The notes under the pieces were generated by a model. That model was not told where the DNA came from. It worked only from the letters and a program-made list of their open reading frames with translations, and made no database searches. The translations under genes and the position numbers were made by a program. Source: JBCDBD01 sp039184335 (GTDB lineage: Bacteria; Bacteroidota; Bacteroidia; Flavobacteriales; Flavobacteriaceae). Taken from it: 64,000 bases of DNA. The stretch covers positions 1 to 64,000 of the forward strand of contig JBCDBD010000017.1 in NCBI GenBank assembly GCA_039184335.1, written 5' to 3'. Positions 36,141-45,361 of the stretch are shown here, in pieces (position 1 is the first letter of the stretch; every line of letters begins with the position of its first letter).

Positions 36141-38462
36141 ATGCCGTATTTAGATGAATTGAATGATGCCCAAAGGGCACCAGTCGTCCATAAAGATGGT
36201 CCGTTAATGGTGATTGCGGGTGCTGGCTCGGGCAAGACCAGGGTATTGACCTATCGTATTGCCCATTTGATGGAGCAGGGGGTCGATGCCTTTAATATTT
36301 TGGCATTGACCTTTACCAATAAAGCTGCCCGTGAAATGAAAAAAAGAATTGCTTCAATTGTGGGCAATGCCGAGGCAAAAAATCTCTGGATGGGTACATT
36401 TCATTCCGTATTTGCCAAATTGCTGCGGTTTGATGGTGATAAATTGGGCTTTCCCAGCAATTTCACGATTTACGACACCCAAGACTCACAGCGTCTGATT
36501 GCAGCCATCATCAAGGAAATGGGGCTGGATAAGGATATCTATAAGCACAAGCAGATCCAAAACCGGATATCATCTTATAAAAACAGCCTAATTACAGTCA
36601 AGGCCTATTTTCAAAACCCTGAGTTGGTTGAGGCCGATGCCATGGCGAAAAGGCCGCGAATGGGAGAAATCTATCAAAATTATGTAGACCGTTGTTTTAA
36701 GTCGGGTGCCATGGATTTTGACGACCTTTTGTTGCGCACCAACGAGTTACTGACCCGGTTTCCTGATGTACTGTTGAAGTATCAAGACCGATTTCGCTAC
36801 ATTTTTGTCGATGAGTACCAAGACACCAACCATTCACAATACCTCATCGTTAAGGCACTCTCAGACCGATACCAGAATATCTGTGTGGTGGGTGATGATG
36901 CCCAGAGCATTTATTCGTTCCGGGGTGCCAACATTAGTAATATCCTGAATTTTCAGCGCGATTATGATGATGTTGCGGTATACCGATTGGAGCAGAACTA
37001 CCGTTCGACCAAGAACATTGTACATGCGGCAAATTCCGTGATCTCGAACAATAGGGACCAATTGGAGAAAGTGGTCTGGACTGCCAATGATGCAGGCAAC
37101 CGGATCAAGGTGCACCGAAGCATTACCGATGCAGATGAAGGACGCTTTGTGGCAGGGTCCATTTTTGAGTCCAAAATGCAACAGCAGATGAAAAATGGGA
37201 ACTTTGCCGTGCTCTATCGTACCAATTCACAATCACGGTCCATAGAGGATGCGCTACGTAAGAAAGATATTCCCTATCGCATTTACGGGGGGCTTTCTTT
37301 TTACCAGCGAAAAGAGATCAAAGATGTATTGGCCTACTTGCGTTTGATCATCAACCCAAAAGATGAGGAGGCCTTAAAGCGTGTCATCAATTTTCCAGCT
37401 CGGGGCATCGGTCAAACAACGATTGATAAATTGGTTGTTGCGGCCAATCACTACGACCGTTCCATTTTTGAAGTGATGGAACATGTGGATAAGATCGATC
37501 TAAAAATCAATGCTGGCACGAAGAACAAGCTCCATGACTTTGTGACCATGATCAAAAGCTTTCAGATCATGAACGCAAATGCCGATGCGTTTTCACTTGC
37601 AGAGCACGTGGCCAAGAAAACAGGATTGGTATTGGAGTTCAAGAAAGACGGTACTCCTGAAGGTATTGCCAGAATGGAGAATATTGAAGAATTGTTGAAC
37701 GGTATCAAAGACTTTGTTGAAGGGCAAAAGGAACTTGCCGATACCAAGGGCGATTTGAACGAGTTTTTGGAAGATGTGGCACTGGCCACCGATATGGACA
37801 AGGAACTTGGTGATGATGACCGTGTGGCATTGATGACCATTCACCTGGCAAAAGGCCTTGAGTTTCCCTATGTGTACATTGTGGGTATGGAAGAAGATCT
37901 TTTTCCGTCCGCAATGAGCATGAACACCCGAAGTGAGTTGGAAGAAGAGCGTCGATTGTTTTATGTGGCACTCACACGGGCAGAAAAACAGGCCTACCTC
38001 ACCTATACCCAAAATCGGTACCGATGGGGCAAGCTTATCGATGCAGAACCCAGCCGTTTTTTAGAGGAAATCGATGAAAAGTATATCGAGAACCTCACGC
38101 CCATCAATGATGGGTATCGTTATCGGTCGATGATTGATGCCGATATCTTTGGTGAAGTGGATAAAAGTCGGCTAAGGCAATCAAAACCAAAAAATGGAAC
38201 ACCACCCACTTTGCCCAAGCCCAACGAAAAACAGTTGCGAAAACTCCGAAAGTTAAAGCCCCAGCTTTCACAGCCATCATCGGCAACCCAACTGGTCGAT
38301 AACAACTTGCACGAAGGGGCCATGGTCAGCCATACGCGTTTTGGTAGGGGCAAGGTGTTGAAAATAGAGGGTGTGGGCAACGATAAGAAAGCTGAGATTC
38401 AGTTTGAGGGCGGCGAGGTCAAAAAATTGTTGTTGCGGTTTGCAAAGCTAGATGTTTTATAA
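36141..38462 (+). CDS. UvrD/PcrA-type ATP-dependent helicase
   Basis: 773 aa, superfamily 1A. Walker A is GAGSGKTR (near 29), motif Ia LTFTNKAAREMKKR, motif II VDEYQDTNHSQY, motif III VVGDDAQSIYSFRGAN, motif IV YRLEQNYRST, motif V LMTIHLAKGLEFPYV, motif VI YVALTRAEKQAYLT. A C-terminal Tudor-like tail (HEGAMVSHTRFGRGKVLKIEG) matches PcrA, where it contacts RNA polymerase. Acts in nucleotide excision repair and removal of proteins from DNA. Convergent with the kinase gene, 1 bp apart. Confidence 0.95.
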   Translation: MPYLDELNDAQRAPVVHKDGPLMVIAGAGSGKTRVLTYRIAHLMEQGVDAFNILALTFTNKAAREMKKRIASIVGNAEAKNLWMGTFHSVFAKLLRFDGDKLGFPSNFTIYDTQDSQRLIAAIIKEMGLDKDIYKHKQIQNRISSYKNSLITVKAYFQNPELVEADAMAKRPRMGEIYQNYVDRCFKSGAMDFDDLLLRTNELLTRFPDVLLKYQDRFRYIFVDEYQDTNHSQYLIVKALSDRYQNICVVGDDAQSIYSFRGANISNILNFQRDYDDVAVYRLEQNYRSTKNIVHAANSVISNNRDQLEKVVWTANDAGNRIKVHRSITDADEGRFVAGSIFESKMQQQMKNGNFAVLYRTNSQSRSIEDALRKKDIPYRIYGGLSFYQRKEIKDVLAYLRLIINPKDEEALKRVINFPARGIGQTTIDKLVVAANHYDRSIFEVMEHVDKIDLKINAGTKNKLHDFVTMIKSFQIMNANADAFSLAEHVAKKTGLVLEFKKDGTPEGIARMENIEELLNGIKDFVEGQKELADTKGDLNEFLEDVALATDMDKELGDDDRVALMTIHLAKGLEFPYVYIVGMEEDLFPSAMSMNTRSELEEERRLFYVALTRAEKQAYLTYTQNRYRWGKLIDAEPSRFLEEIDEKYIENLTPINDGYRYRSMIDADIFGEVDKSRLRQSKPKNGTPPTLPKPNEKQLRKLRKLKPQLSQPSSATQLVDNNLHEGAMVSHTRFGRGKVLKIEGVGNDKKAEIQFEGGEVKKLLLRFAKLDVL

Positions 38463-38463
38463 T

Positions 38464-40314
38464 CTAGACCGTAAGAATACTCTCTCGGGTCAAACTAGTA
38501 GGTACGGTAAATGTGAACGTACTGCCCTCATTCTTTTTTGAGACAATCGTTAGGGTACCGCCATTGCGTTTGACGAAATCCTTGCAGATCGACAGTCCCA
38601 GCCCCGTACCCTCTTCATTTTCAGTTCCCCTGGTTGTGAAACCTTCGGTTTTTGATTGTAGCAATAATTGGATCTGATCTTCTGTCATACCGACACCGGT
38701 ATCGATTATGTTGATTTCAAGCGAACGCCTTTTCTCTTCAATGGTAAAGGTAATGGTATCTCCTTTTGTGGTAAACTTCAGGGCATTTGACAATAGGTTG
38801 CGAACCACAAAGTCAATCATATCTTTATCGGCATAGGCATTTTGCACCTCTTCCATCTTAAAATATACCCGTACCCCTTTTCGATAGGCATTATCTTCAA
38901 AGAGTTTTTTGTTTTCTTCAATAAGATCAATGATGTTGAAAGACCGTTTGACCAGCGTATGGTCGTTCATCTGTGATTTTGCCCAATTCAATAGATTATC
39001 TAGCAGCAATTGAAGGTTTTGTGAGGCATCAGCTAAATACTGGGTGAATATTTTTTTCTCTTCTTTGTCCAATTTAGCCTCGTTCAGCATATTGGCAAGG
39101 GTCAGTACGTTGCCTGAATGGCCCCTGAGATCGTGTGATATGATGGAGAAAAACTTATCTTTAAGGCGTGATGCCTCTTTCAACTCATCTTCTGAGGTCT
39201 TTAGTTTGTTGTTCAAGACCATAAGGGCATCGTTGTTGGCATTTAGGTACTCAATTTGGTACCTGATTTTCTCTACGAGGCCATTGTAGGTGCGTGTCAG
39301 TTTTTTGAGCTCATTGATCTTGATGTTGGTCTTCACTTTTTGTTTTCCCTTAAAGTCATTTTTGATGATAGAGTCCATGTCAAGGATTAATCTTTTGATC
39401 GGTCGGGCAATATGATTTGAAAATGTGAAAGCAAATAAGAAAGCAAAGATTACGGTTATGGCAAAGAAAAGTGCGATGTACGATTTGATACTGTCTACCA
39501 ATATTTTTGTATCAGTATCGACAATGTTGTACAATTTGGCAACCTCTTTGTCTAGACTAATGCCCAATTGTACTACTTCATGCAACAATCCCTTTTTTTC
39601 ATTGCCGATTTCATTTTCCAGTTCGACAATGCGGTTGAAGTTACTTTGGTAGTTTTCCAGTGCCGCCAAGGTTTTGGTATTTGATTTTAAATTTTCGGCC
39701 AATTTTCTTTTTAAGGCGTTGCACTCGCTGTTCAACAACAATACATAACTATGGTCATCCCTCAGAAAATAATCTTTCTCCCTTCGGCGCAACATCAGGT
39801 TTTCAGCTAAAGAAATCCCGTTTGATTCTGATTCCAGACTATGGATGTGTTTCCGCATTTCCCCTTCGATGCCAAAATCCTTGAACCCTCTTTGCTGCTG
39901 CAATCCAATTACTGAAGCAGTTTTTTCTTTTAACCTAAAAAGATTTGCGCTTATTTTGTCAATACGTTGCCCAAATACATTGTTTGAACCATTTTCCAAA
40001 ACTCTAATGTTAGCCAAAATGGTATCTGTATGGTTCGAAAAAGACCAGTATGCGTTAAGGTTTTTTGTGGTTTTGAAGGTATAGAAAGAATCGATTTTCG
40101 TGTCATGATCAAGAATTTGGGCAAATTTGTTTGCCGATTTCAAGCGGTTTGAATTGAACAGTGCCACCTGTTCCCTGAGACTCTTGATATTGTCAATTTT
40201 TTTTAGGGAATTGAAGGAGAAGATCAAGAACGGGGTAATTAAAAAGCATAGTGCAATGAAAGCGATAAGAATTCTACCACGTATGGAATAGAGTATGCGC
40301 AAGACTGGGTACAC
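38464..40314 (-). CDS. Membrane sensor histidine kinase
   Basis: 616 aa. TM1 (about 10-32), a long periplasmic helical sensor (about 35-270), TM2 (IALFFAITVIFAFLFAFTF), HAMP (NHIARPIKRLI), coiled coil, HisKA with FFSIISHDLRGHSGNV, and ATPase domain with N box DFVVRNLLSNALKFT, G1 IIDTGVGM and G2 GTGLGLSICKDFV. It has no receiver domain and no response regulator gene adjoins it, so it is an orphan kinase. The sensor signal is unknown. Confidence 0.9.
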   Translation of the reverse strand: MYPVLRILYSIRGRILIAFIALCFLITPFLIFSFNSLKKIDNIKSLREQVALFNSNRLKSANKFAQILDHDTKIDSFYTFKTTKNLNAYWSFSNHTDTILANIRVLENGSNNVFGQRIDKISANLFRLKEKTASVIGLQQQRGFKDFGIEGEMRKHIHSLESESNGISLAENLMLRRREKDYFLRDDHSYVLLLNSECNALKRKLAENLKSNTKTLAALENYQSNFNRIVELENEIGNEKKGLLHEVVQLGISLDKEVAKLYNIVDTDTKILVDSIKSYIALFFAITVIFAFLFAFTFSNHIARPIKRLILDMDSIIKNDFKGKQKVKTNIKINELKKLTRTYNGLVEKIRYQIEYLNANNDALMVLNNKLKTSEDELKEASRLKDKFFSIISHDLRGHSGNVLTLANMLNEAKLDKEEKKIFTQYLADASQNLQLLLDNLLNWAKSQMNDHTLVKRSFNIIDLIEENKKLFEDNAYRKGVRVYFKMEEVQNAYADKDMIDFVVRNLLSNALKFTTKGDTITFTIEEKRRSLEINIIDTGVGMTEDQIQLLLQSKTEGFTTRGTENEEGTGLGLSICKDFVKRNGGTLTIVSKKNEGSTFTFTVPTSLTRESILTV

Positions 40315-40407
40315 TTTATGTTTTTCTCATAACGTGGTAAAATGGTAGAAATTGTTCAATTTGTAATAAAAATAGTACATTTTTATGGGAATGTATGATT
40401 GTTGATT

Positions 40408-41028
40408 ATGGCATTTTTCACTAAGATATTCGAGAAAAATCCAAATCCGAAAGAAATTGAAACTGTTGTCGGTATCTTAAAAAAGGGTGGATTGGTAATT
40501 TACCCAACAGATACGGTCTATGGTCTGGGTTGTGATATTACCAATACAAGGGCTCTAGAAAAAATTGCTAGGATCAAGGGGATAAAGTTGGCCAAGGCCA
40601 ATTGGTCGTTCATATGCGCAGATTTGAGCAATCTTTCAGACTATGTCAGGCAAATCGACACTTCGACCTTCAAGATTTTGAAAAGAGCCCTGCCCGGCCC
40701 CTATACGTTCATCTTACCTGGCAACAACAATTTGCCGAAGGATTTTAAAAAAAAGAAGACCGTGGGCATTCGGGTACCCGCCAATGCCATTGCAAGAAGT
40801 TTGGTCGAGGCTTTGGGCAACCCGATTGTTTCTACCTCAATTTATGATGAGGATGATGTGCTGGAATATATGACAGACCCTGAACTCATTTTTGAAAAAT
40901 GGCAAAATCTTGTAGATGTTGTTATTGACGGGGGGTATGGGGGCAATGTCGCTTCGACGATAATAGACCTTTCACAAGGTGTTCCAAAGTTGCTGCGCGA
41001 GGGCAAGGGGAGTTTGGATATGCTTTGA
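40408..41028 (+). CDS. L-threonylcarbamoyladenylate synthase (Sua5/YrdC family)
   Basis: 206 aa from ATG 40408 (a TTG three codons upstream is less likely). YrdC/Sua5 fold: GGLVIYPTDTVYGLGCD (near 28-44), the R-I-K-x-I pattern (ARIKGIKLAKANWSF), PGPYTFILPG, and GIRVPANAIARSL. It makes the threonylcarbamoyl-AMP intermediate of tRNA t6A modification. A YciO-type paralogue is possible, as the family is hard to split by eye. Confidence 0.8.
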   Translation: MAFFTKIFEKNPNPKEIETVVGILKKGGLVIYPTDTVYGLGCDITNTRALEKIARIKGIKLAKANWSFICADLSNLSDYVRQIDTSTFKILKRALPGPYTFILPGNNNLPKDFKKKKTVGIRVPANAIARSLVEALGNPIVSTSIYDEDDVLEYMTDPELIFEKWQNLVDVVIDGGYGGNVASTIIDLSQGVPKLLREGKGSLDML

Positions 41029-41057
41029 AAAGAGAACCCATAGAAGATTGTTGGTAT

Positions 41058-41090
41058 AAAAAAAGCGACCTTATACAGGTCGCTTTTTTT
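41058..41090. terminator. Bidirectional intrinsic terminator
   Basis: AAAAAAAGCGACC (41058-41070) pairs with GGTCGCTTTTTTT (41078-41090) around a 7-nt loop. It separates the convergent Sua5/YrdC and OmpA genes. Confidence 0.9.
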
Positions 41091-41110
41091 GTAATTTTTC
41101 GCATCTGGGG

Positions 41111-41983
41111 CTATTCACCAGAACCACCAATTGCGGGATCTTTCATCCCTTCTTCGATCATGCTGTAGAATTGGTCGATTTTTGGAAGTACCACAATGCG
41201 TGTTCTTCTATTTTTGGCTCTTTCTGCTGGGGTATCATTACTGACCAAGGGTACATAATAACTTCTACCCGCTGCGGTCATACGCTTTGGTTCTACGTTG
41301 AAGTCGTTTTGAAGTATTCGTACGACGGCAGTTGCACGTTTTGCACTTAGGTCCCAATTGTCTAAAAGCACACCACTTGCATAGGGTACATTATCGGTGT
41401 GACCTTCAACCAAAAATTCAAAATCAGGTTTGTTGTTCACTACTTTGGCCACCTTGCCCAAAACGTCTTTGGCAGCATTGGTGACATTGTAACTACCACT
41501 GCTGAACAACAGTTTATCTGAAATGGAAACAAAAACGACACCTTTTTCGACACTGACCTCAATATCTTCATCATCCAAATTGCCCAAAACACCCTTTAAG
41601 CTTTGTACCAAGGCCAGATTGACCGAGTCGCGTCGGGTAACCGCATCTTGTAGTTTTCTAATGGTGAGGTCTTTTTCCCGGAGGCTTTCCAATGATTTCT
41701 CCAAGTTTTCTGCACCTTTGGCGGTAAGTGTCGTCAAGTTGCCCATATTGTTGATCAACTCTTGGTTATTGGCCTTTAGAAAGGCATTTTGATCTTCAAG
41801 GGTTTTCAATCTTGAATCAGCACTGGCTTTTTCCTCTAAACAGTCATTGAGCTTAACCGTTGCAGAATTCAATAGATCTTGGGTCTCTTGTTGCTTAGAC
41901 TCAAGTTCGGCATATTTTTTCTGCGATACACATGAAGATAATAGAATGGCCATTCCCAGTGTACCTAAAATAATTTTTTTCAT
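41111..41983 (-). CDS. OmpA-family outer-membrane lipoprotein
   Basis: 290 aa from ATG 41983, chosen because it gives a lipoprotein signal peptide (KKIILGTLGMAILLSSC, lipobox LSSC). A coiled coil (about 20-125) is followed by an OmpA-like peptidoglycan-binding domain: EGHTDNVPY with the Asp, and WDLSAKRATAVVRIL with the Arg, both intact, then NRRTRIVVLPK. It should tether the outer membrane to peptidoglycan. Paralogue of 33366-34136. Confidence 0.9.
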   Translation of the reverse strand: MKKIILGTLGMAILLSSCVSQKKYAELESKQQETQDLLNSATVKLNDCLEEKASADSRLKTLEDQNAFLKANNQELINNMGNLTTLTAKGAENLEKSLESLREKDLTIRKLQDAVTRRDSVNLALVQSLKGVLGNLDDEDIEVSVEKGVVFVSISDKLLFSSGSYNVTNAAKDVLGKVAKVVNNKPDFEFLVEGHTDNVPYASGVLLDNWDLSAKRATAVVRILQNDFNVEPKRMTAAGRSYYVPLVSNDTPAERAKNRRTRIVVLPKIDQFYSMIEEGMKDPAIGGSGE

Positions 41984-42072
41984 AATACGGTATAATAATT
42001 TAAGGGTTAATCCGATATCGAAAATCCAAACCAAAATTAGATAAAATGCAAGGTACGGATATTTCAGTATCG

Positions 42073-43074
42073 TTAATCTTTTACTAAAATGTTAAAATTC
42101 CTTACCTGATGTACGAAATAGGACCAAACTATGGATTTCGCCGCATAATAATTTCGTATATAATTGACTTTTTCACGCTTTTTGTACATTCTCGAAAAGT
42201 TACAATAAAAACTGAGATGTGCTCCCAGTATCGCGATACAATGATCGAACCTTAACTGAAAGATAAACCGGACCGCAGCAATGCCATCCAACAACAAGCG
42301 TGACATGATGAGTGGCACTGCCTTTTTCCGGGGCAGGTTTTTGGTGATGGAATATAGGGAATTTCTGAAGTTTAAAAAGGTTTTCTTGGGATTGATGTTC
42401 TTTAATGTGGATCCGCCTAAATGGTACACATGGCTGTGCCCGACATAATAGACCGTATGCCCCAGGTTCTGGGCCCTCCAGCATAGGTCAATTTCTTCTT
42501 GATGGGCAAAATAGTCTTCGTCAAAACCGCCAAGGTGCCTAAAAATGTCACTTTTGATGAACATACAGGCTCCGGTCGCCCAAAATATCTTACGTATATC
42601 ATCGTATTGTCCCTCGTCTTTTTCTAAGGTTTGAAATATACGGCCCCGACAAAAAGGATACCCCAATTGGTCGATGAAGCCGCCTGCTGCACCGGCATAC
42701 TCGAAGTAGTTCCTCCGCTTTAGGTCAAGAATTTTTGGCTGTACGATGGCAGCATCCGTACGTTCCCCAAAAATTTTTTCAACAGGGGCTAACCAGTCCT
42801 TGGTCACTTCAACATCAGAGTTCAAAAGACAGAAAACATCAGCTTGAACATGTTTTAGGCCGTCATTGTATCCCTTGGCAAAGCCCCCATTACTGGAATT
42901 TTGGATGATATGTACCTTTGGATAATGCTCTTTGATAAAGTCGACCGATCCATCGGTGCTCGCATTGTCGATGACATGTATTTCTGCCTGTCGTGAAAAA
43001 TGGATAACAGAGGGTAGGTATGCTTCCAAGAGTTTGGCCCCGTTCCAATTCAGTATGACTATGGCTATTTTCAA
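42073..43074 (-). CDS. Family 2 glycosyltransferase
   Basis: 333 aa. GT-A fold: IVILNWNGAKLLEAYLPSV, VIDNASTDGSVDFIKEHYP, GGFAKGYNDGL, metal motif LLNSDVEV, then acceptor region AHQEEIDLCWRAQNLGH and VYHLGGST. Similar to rhamnosyl-type transferases of surface polysaccharides. Cytoplasmic with a likely membrane-associated C-terminus. 12 bp downstream of the HsdR_N-like gene on the same strand. Confidence 0.88.
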   Translation of the reverse strand: MKIAIVILNWNGAKLLEAYLPSVIHFSRQAEIHVIDNASTDGSVDFIKEHYPKVHIIQNSSNGGFAKGYNDGLKHVQADVFCLLNSDVEVTKDWLAPVEKIFGERTDAAIVQPKILDLKRRNYFEYAGAAGGFIDQLGYPFCRGRIFQTLEKDEGQYDDIRKIFWATGACMFIKSDIFRHLGGFDEDYFAHQEEIDLCWRAQNLGHTVYYVGHSHVYHLGGSTLKNINPKKTFLNFRNSLYSITKNLPRKKAVPLIMSRLLLDGIAAVRFIFQLRFDHCIAILGAHLSFYCNFSRMYKKREKVNYIRNYYAAKSIVWSYFVHQVRNFNILVKD

Positions 43075-43086
43075 AACGGGAGCAAA

Positions 43087-43533
43087 TTAACGGCGAAAAT
43101 CAGGAATTTCCTTCAAAAAAGAATATTTTTCGTTTTTGTAGTCCATTTTACAATAATAATGGGTCAATCCATTGGTTACCATTAAGTATTCTGACCGCAG
43201 TGAACTGTTGTATCGTGCGATTTGGTCGAAAACAGCTTGTGATATCCTTATTTCAGGGGCTTTGCACTCCACCAATACTTTGATGGATCCGTCTGGGTTG
43301 TATACTATGATGTCATAGCGTCTCTTGAGGTTGTTCAACAAGAGCTGTTTTTCAACATTGGTCAGGCCAAGGGGATATCCTTTGTCGTGGATTAGATAGT
43401 GTACGGTATGTTGGCGCACCCATTCTTCGGGTTGTAGCAGCACAAATTTTTTGCGGATGATGTCAAAAACGTACACCTTATTTTTGCTACTTTTGAATTT
43501 GAACGAATACCTAGGAAAGTTCAATACCTGCAT
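43087..43533 (-). CDS. HsdR N-terminal-like nuclease-fold protein
   Basis: 148 aa, a stand-alone domain of the HSDR_N_2 type. The PD-(D/E)XK residues look intact: Asp in RYDIIVYNPDG, then E-x-K in VLVECKAPE, and the following QAVFDQIARYN helix with Gln. No HsdM/HsdS or helicase part is present. It is divergent from holA with a 26-bp gap, an arrangement common in Bacteroidota, which hints at a housekeeping DNA role rather than restriction. Confidence 0.75.
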   Translation of the reverse strand: MQVLNFPRYSFKFKSSKNKVYVFDIIRKKFVLLQPEEWVRQHTVHYLIHDKGYPLGLTNVEKQLLLNNLKRRYDIIVYNPDGSIKVLVECKAPEIRISQAVFDQIARYNSSLRSEYLMVTNGLTHYYCKMDYKNEKYSFLKEIPDFRR

Positions 43534-43559
43534 TCCGCAAATTTGATGATTTTTTCTTT

Positions 43560-44561
43560 ATGGACGCCATTAGGGAAATTGCTGAAGCCATCACCAACAA
43601 AAAATTGCGCCCCATTTATTTTTTGATGGGTGACGAACCCTATTATATCGATAAGATTGCCCAATATATTTCAGATAATGTGCTGTCAGATCAAGAAAAG
43701 GGATTCAACCATATGGTGCTCTACGGCAAAGACACCGGTATTGATGATATTGTGGCCAACGCGAAGCGGTTTCCAATGATGGCGGATCATCAGGTGGTCA
43801 TTGTGAGGGAAGCACAGCATTTGGCACGTACCATTGACCATCTGACGGCTTATGCCGAGAATCCGCAAATGTCCACAATTCTTGTCCTCTGCTATAAGTA
43901 CAAGAAACTGGACAAGCGAAAGAAGCTTTACAAAGCCATTCAAAAAAATGGACTTCTGTTTGAAAGCAAAAAGCTCTATGAAAACCAAGTGGTGGAATGG
44001 ATTCGAAAAGTCTTGAACGGAAAGGGATATAAAATAGGGCCAAAAGCCTGTTTTCTATTGGTGGAGTTCTTGGGTAACGACTTGGGAAAAATCAATAATG
44101 AGTTGGAAAAACTACTGCTCGTGATTCCAAAAGAAACACCGATTACCGCAGATCTGGTAGCACAGCATATCGGGATCAGTAAAGATTACAACAACTTTGA
44201 GCTGAAGAAGTCGATAGGTGAGCGTGATTTTTCAAAGGCGACCAGAATCGTCAACTACTTTTCCCAAAACCCCAAAGACAATCCTTTTGTAGTGACCATA
44301 ACCTTGTTGAACACTTTTTTTACGCAGCTGTTACAATACCACGGGTTGCACGATAGATCACCAAAAAGTGTTGCAAGTGTCCTGGGAATTAACCCATATT
44401 TTGTCAGCGAATTTCAAGTGGCTGCCAAAAACTACCCCATGAAACAGGTCAGCGCTATCATTTCGGGTTTGCGAGAACTTGATTTAAAGGGTAAGGGTGT
44501 CGGTGCGACAAACATGTCGCAGGGCGATTTGCTCAAAGAAATGCTGGCGGAAATTTTCTGA
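43560..44561 (+). CDS. holA: DNA polymerase III delta subunit
   Basis: 333 aa. HolA layout: N-terminal AAA-like domain beginning with PIYFLMGDEPYYIDKIA, then FLGNDLGKINNELEKLLL and the C-terminal collar region (NPYFVSEFQVAAKNYPMKQ). It opens the sliding clamp in the clamp loader. Its stop abuts the stop of the convergent DoxX gene. Confidence 0.9.
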   Translation: MDAIREIAEAITNKKLRPIYFLMGDEPYYIDKIAQYISDNVLSDQEKGFNHMVLYGKDTGIDDIVANAKRFPMMADHQVVIVREAQHLARTIDHLTAYAENPQMSTILVLCYKYKKLDKRKKLYKAIQKNGLLFESKKLYENQVVEWIRKVLNGKGYKIGPKACFLLVEFLGNDLGKINNELEKLLLVIPKETPITADLVAQHIGISKDYNNFELKKSIGERDFSKATRIVNYFSQNPKDNPFVVTITLLNTFFTQLLQYHGLHDRSPKSVASVLGINPYFVSEFQVAAKNYPMKQVSAIISGLRELDLKGKGVGATNMSQGDLLKEMLAEIF

Positions 44562-44939
44562 CTATTTTCTGTCGATACTGTATTTTCCTGGGCCTAATAA
44601 AAAAATCAGGGCAAAAAAGGTAAAGTATACCAACGCCAACTCTTTTTTGACAAAGGGATCGGCTCCATGTACCACAAAAGCTGCAACAAACATAGTGATA
44701 GCTGCTGGTACACTGGCCCATTTCGTCTTGAAGCCTAAAATCAAAAGAATCGGGCATACGAATTCTCCGATTACGGTCAAGAACAGACTAGGGGAGGCCC
44801 CTATGCCCAATGGGTCAGGGAATTCAAAGTCACCATTGATCAATTTTTGGAACTTGGGGTAGCCGTGCGTTAACATAAACGCAGACGGAATCACACGAAG
44901 AATGGTTAATCCAACGTGGGTTAAGGAATTGTTTTTCAT
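44562..44939 (-). CDS. DoxX family membrane protein (1)
   Basis: 125 aa with four transmembrane helices typical of DoxX: ILRVIPSAFMLTHGYPKFQKL, LTVIGEFVCPILLILGF, a third (AAITMFVAAFVVHG), and a fourth (YFTFFALIFLLGPG). DoxX proteins are linked to thiosulfate or quinone redox, but most are uncharacterised. A TATTTTTG element lies upstream on its strand (about 45000), with no clear -33 partner. Confidence 0.8.
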   Translation of the reverse strand: MKNNSLTHVGLTILRVIPSAFMLTHGYPKFQKLINGDFEFPDPLGIGASPSLFLTVIGEFVCPILLILGFKTKWASVPAAITMFVAAFVVHGADPFVKKELALVYFTFFALIFLLGPGKYSIDRK

Positions 44940-45026
44940 TAAAGGGGGGAATTTTAGTTGACACTAAAATATATATTTTTGTTTATAGCACAACAAAAAT
45001 ATATAAACAGACCGGCGGTTTTATGA

Positions 45027-45060
45027 ACAACGACCTGTAATTTTAACTACAGGTCGTTGT
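45027..45060. terminator. 13-bp perfect hairpin without T-run
   Basis: ACAACGACCTGTA (45027-45039) pairs perfectly with TACAGGTCGTTGT (45048-45060), 8-nt loop. It lies 25 nt after the stop of the decayed leftward gene at 45085. No U-tract follows on either strand, so it may stop transcription weakly or protect an RNA end. Confidence 0.5.
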
Positions 45061-45084
45061 GATACCAAATGACTTTTATGAAAT

Positions 45085-45330
45085 TCACGATATTTCCACT
45101 TTTGTATCAGAGATTGCACTATAATTGGAGTCTTCTTTCACGTATCTGAATTGTAACACTTGGGATTCCTCGTTTGATGGTTCAAGAATGTCCCCATTTT
45201 TGACGAATTTGGCTAAAAGTCTGTCTTAAGCGTTTGTCTAGTGAGGTGCTCCCAAAGATACCGGCATTGGCCCCAATCCCACATCTTTCACAGTCTATAA
45301 CAAAGGTGAATGGTATTCAGATGGTTTGCT
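45085..45330 (-). pseudogene. Decayed gene remnant between two DoxX genes
   Basis: On the minus strand, one frame ends in a protein-like tail NGDILEPSNEESQVLQFRYV...DTKVEIS with stop at 45085-45087. Just upstream the frame has stops, while another frame reads CERCGIGANAGIFGSTSLDKRL. This looks like a frameshifted C-terminal part of a lost gene; the hairpin at 45027 would be its terminator. No family is recognised. The rest of the 44940-45361 gap shows nothing else. Confidence 0.4.
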
Positions 45331-45361
45331 GCACATGCCAGCAATTGCATGTCAACTTGCC

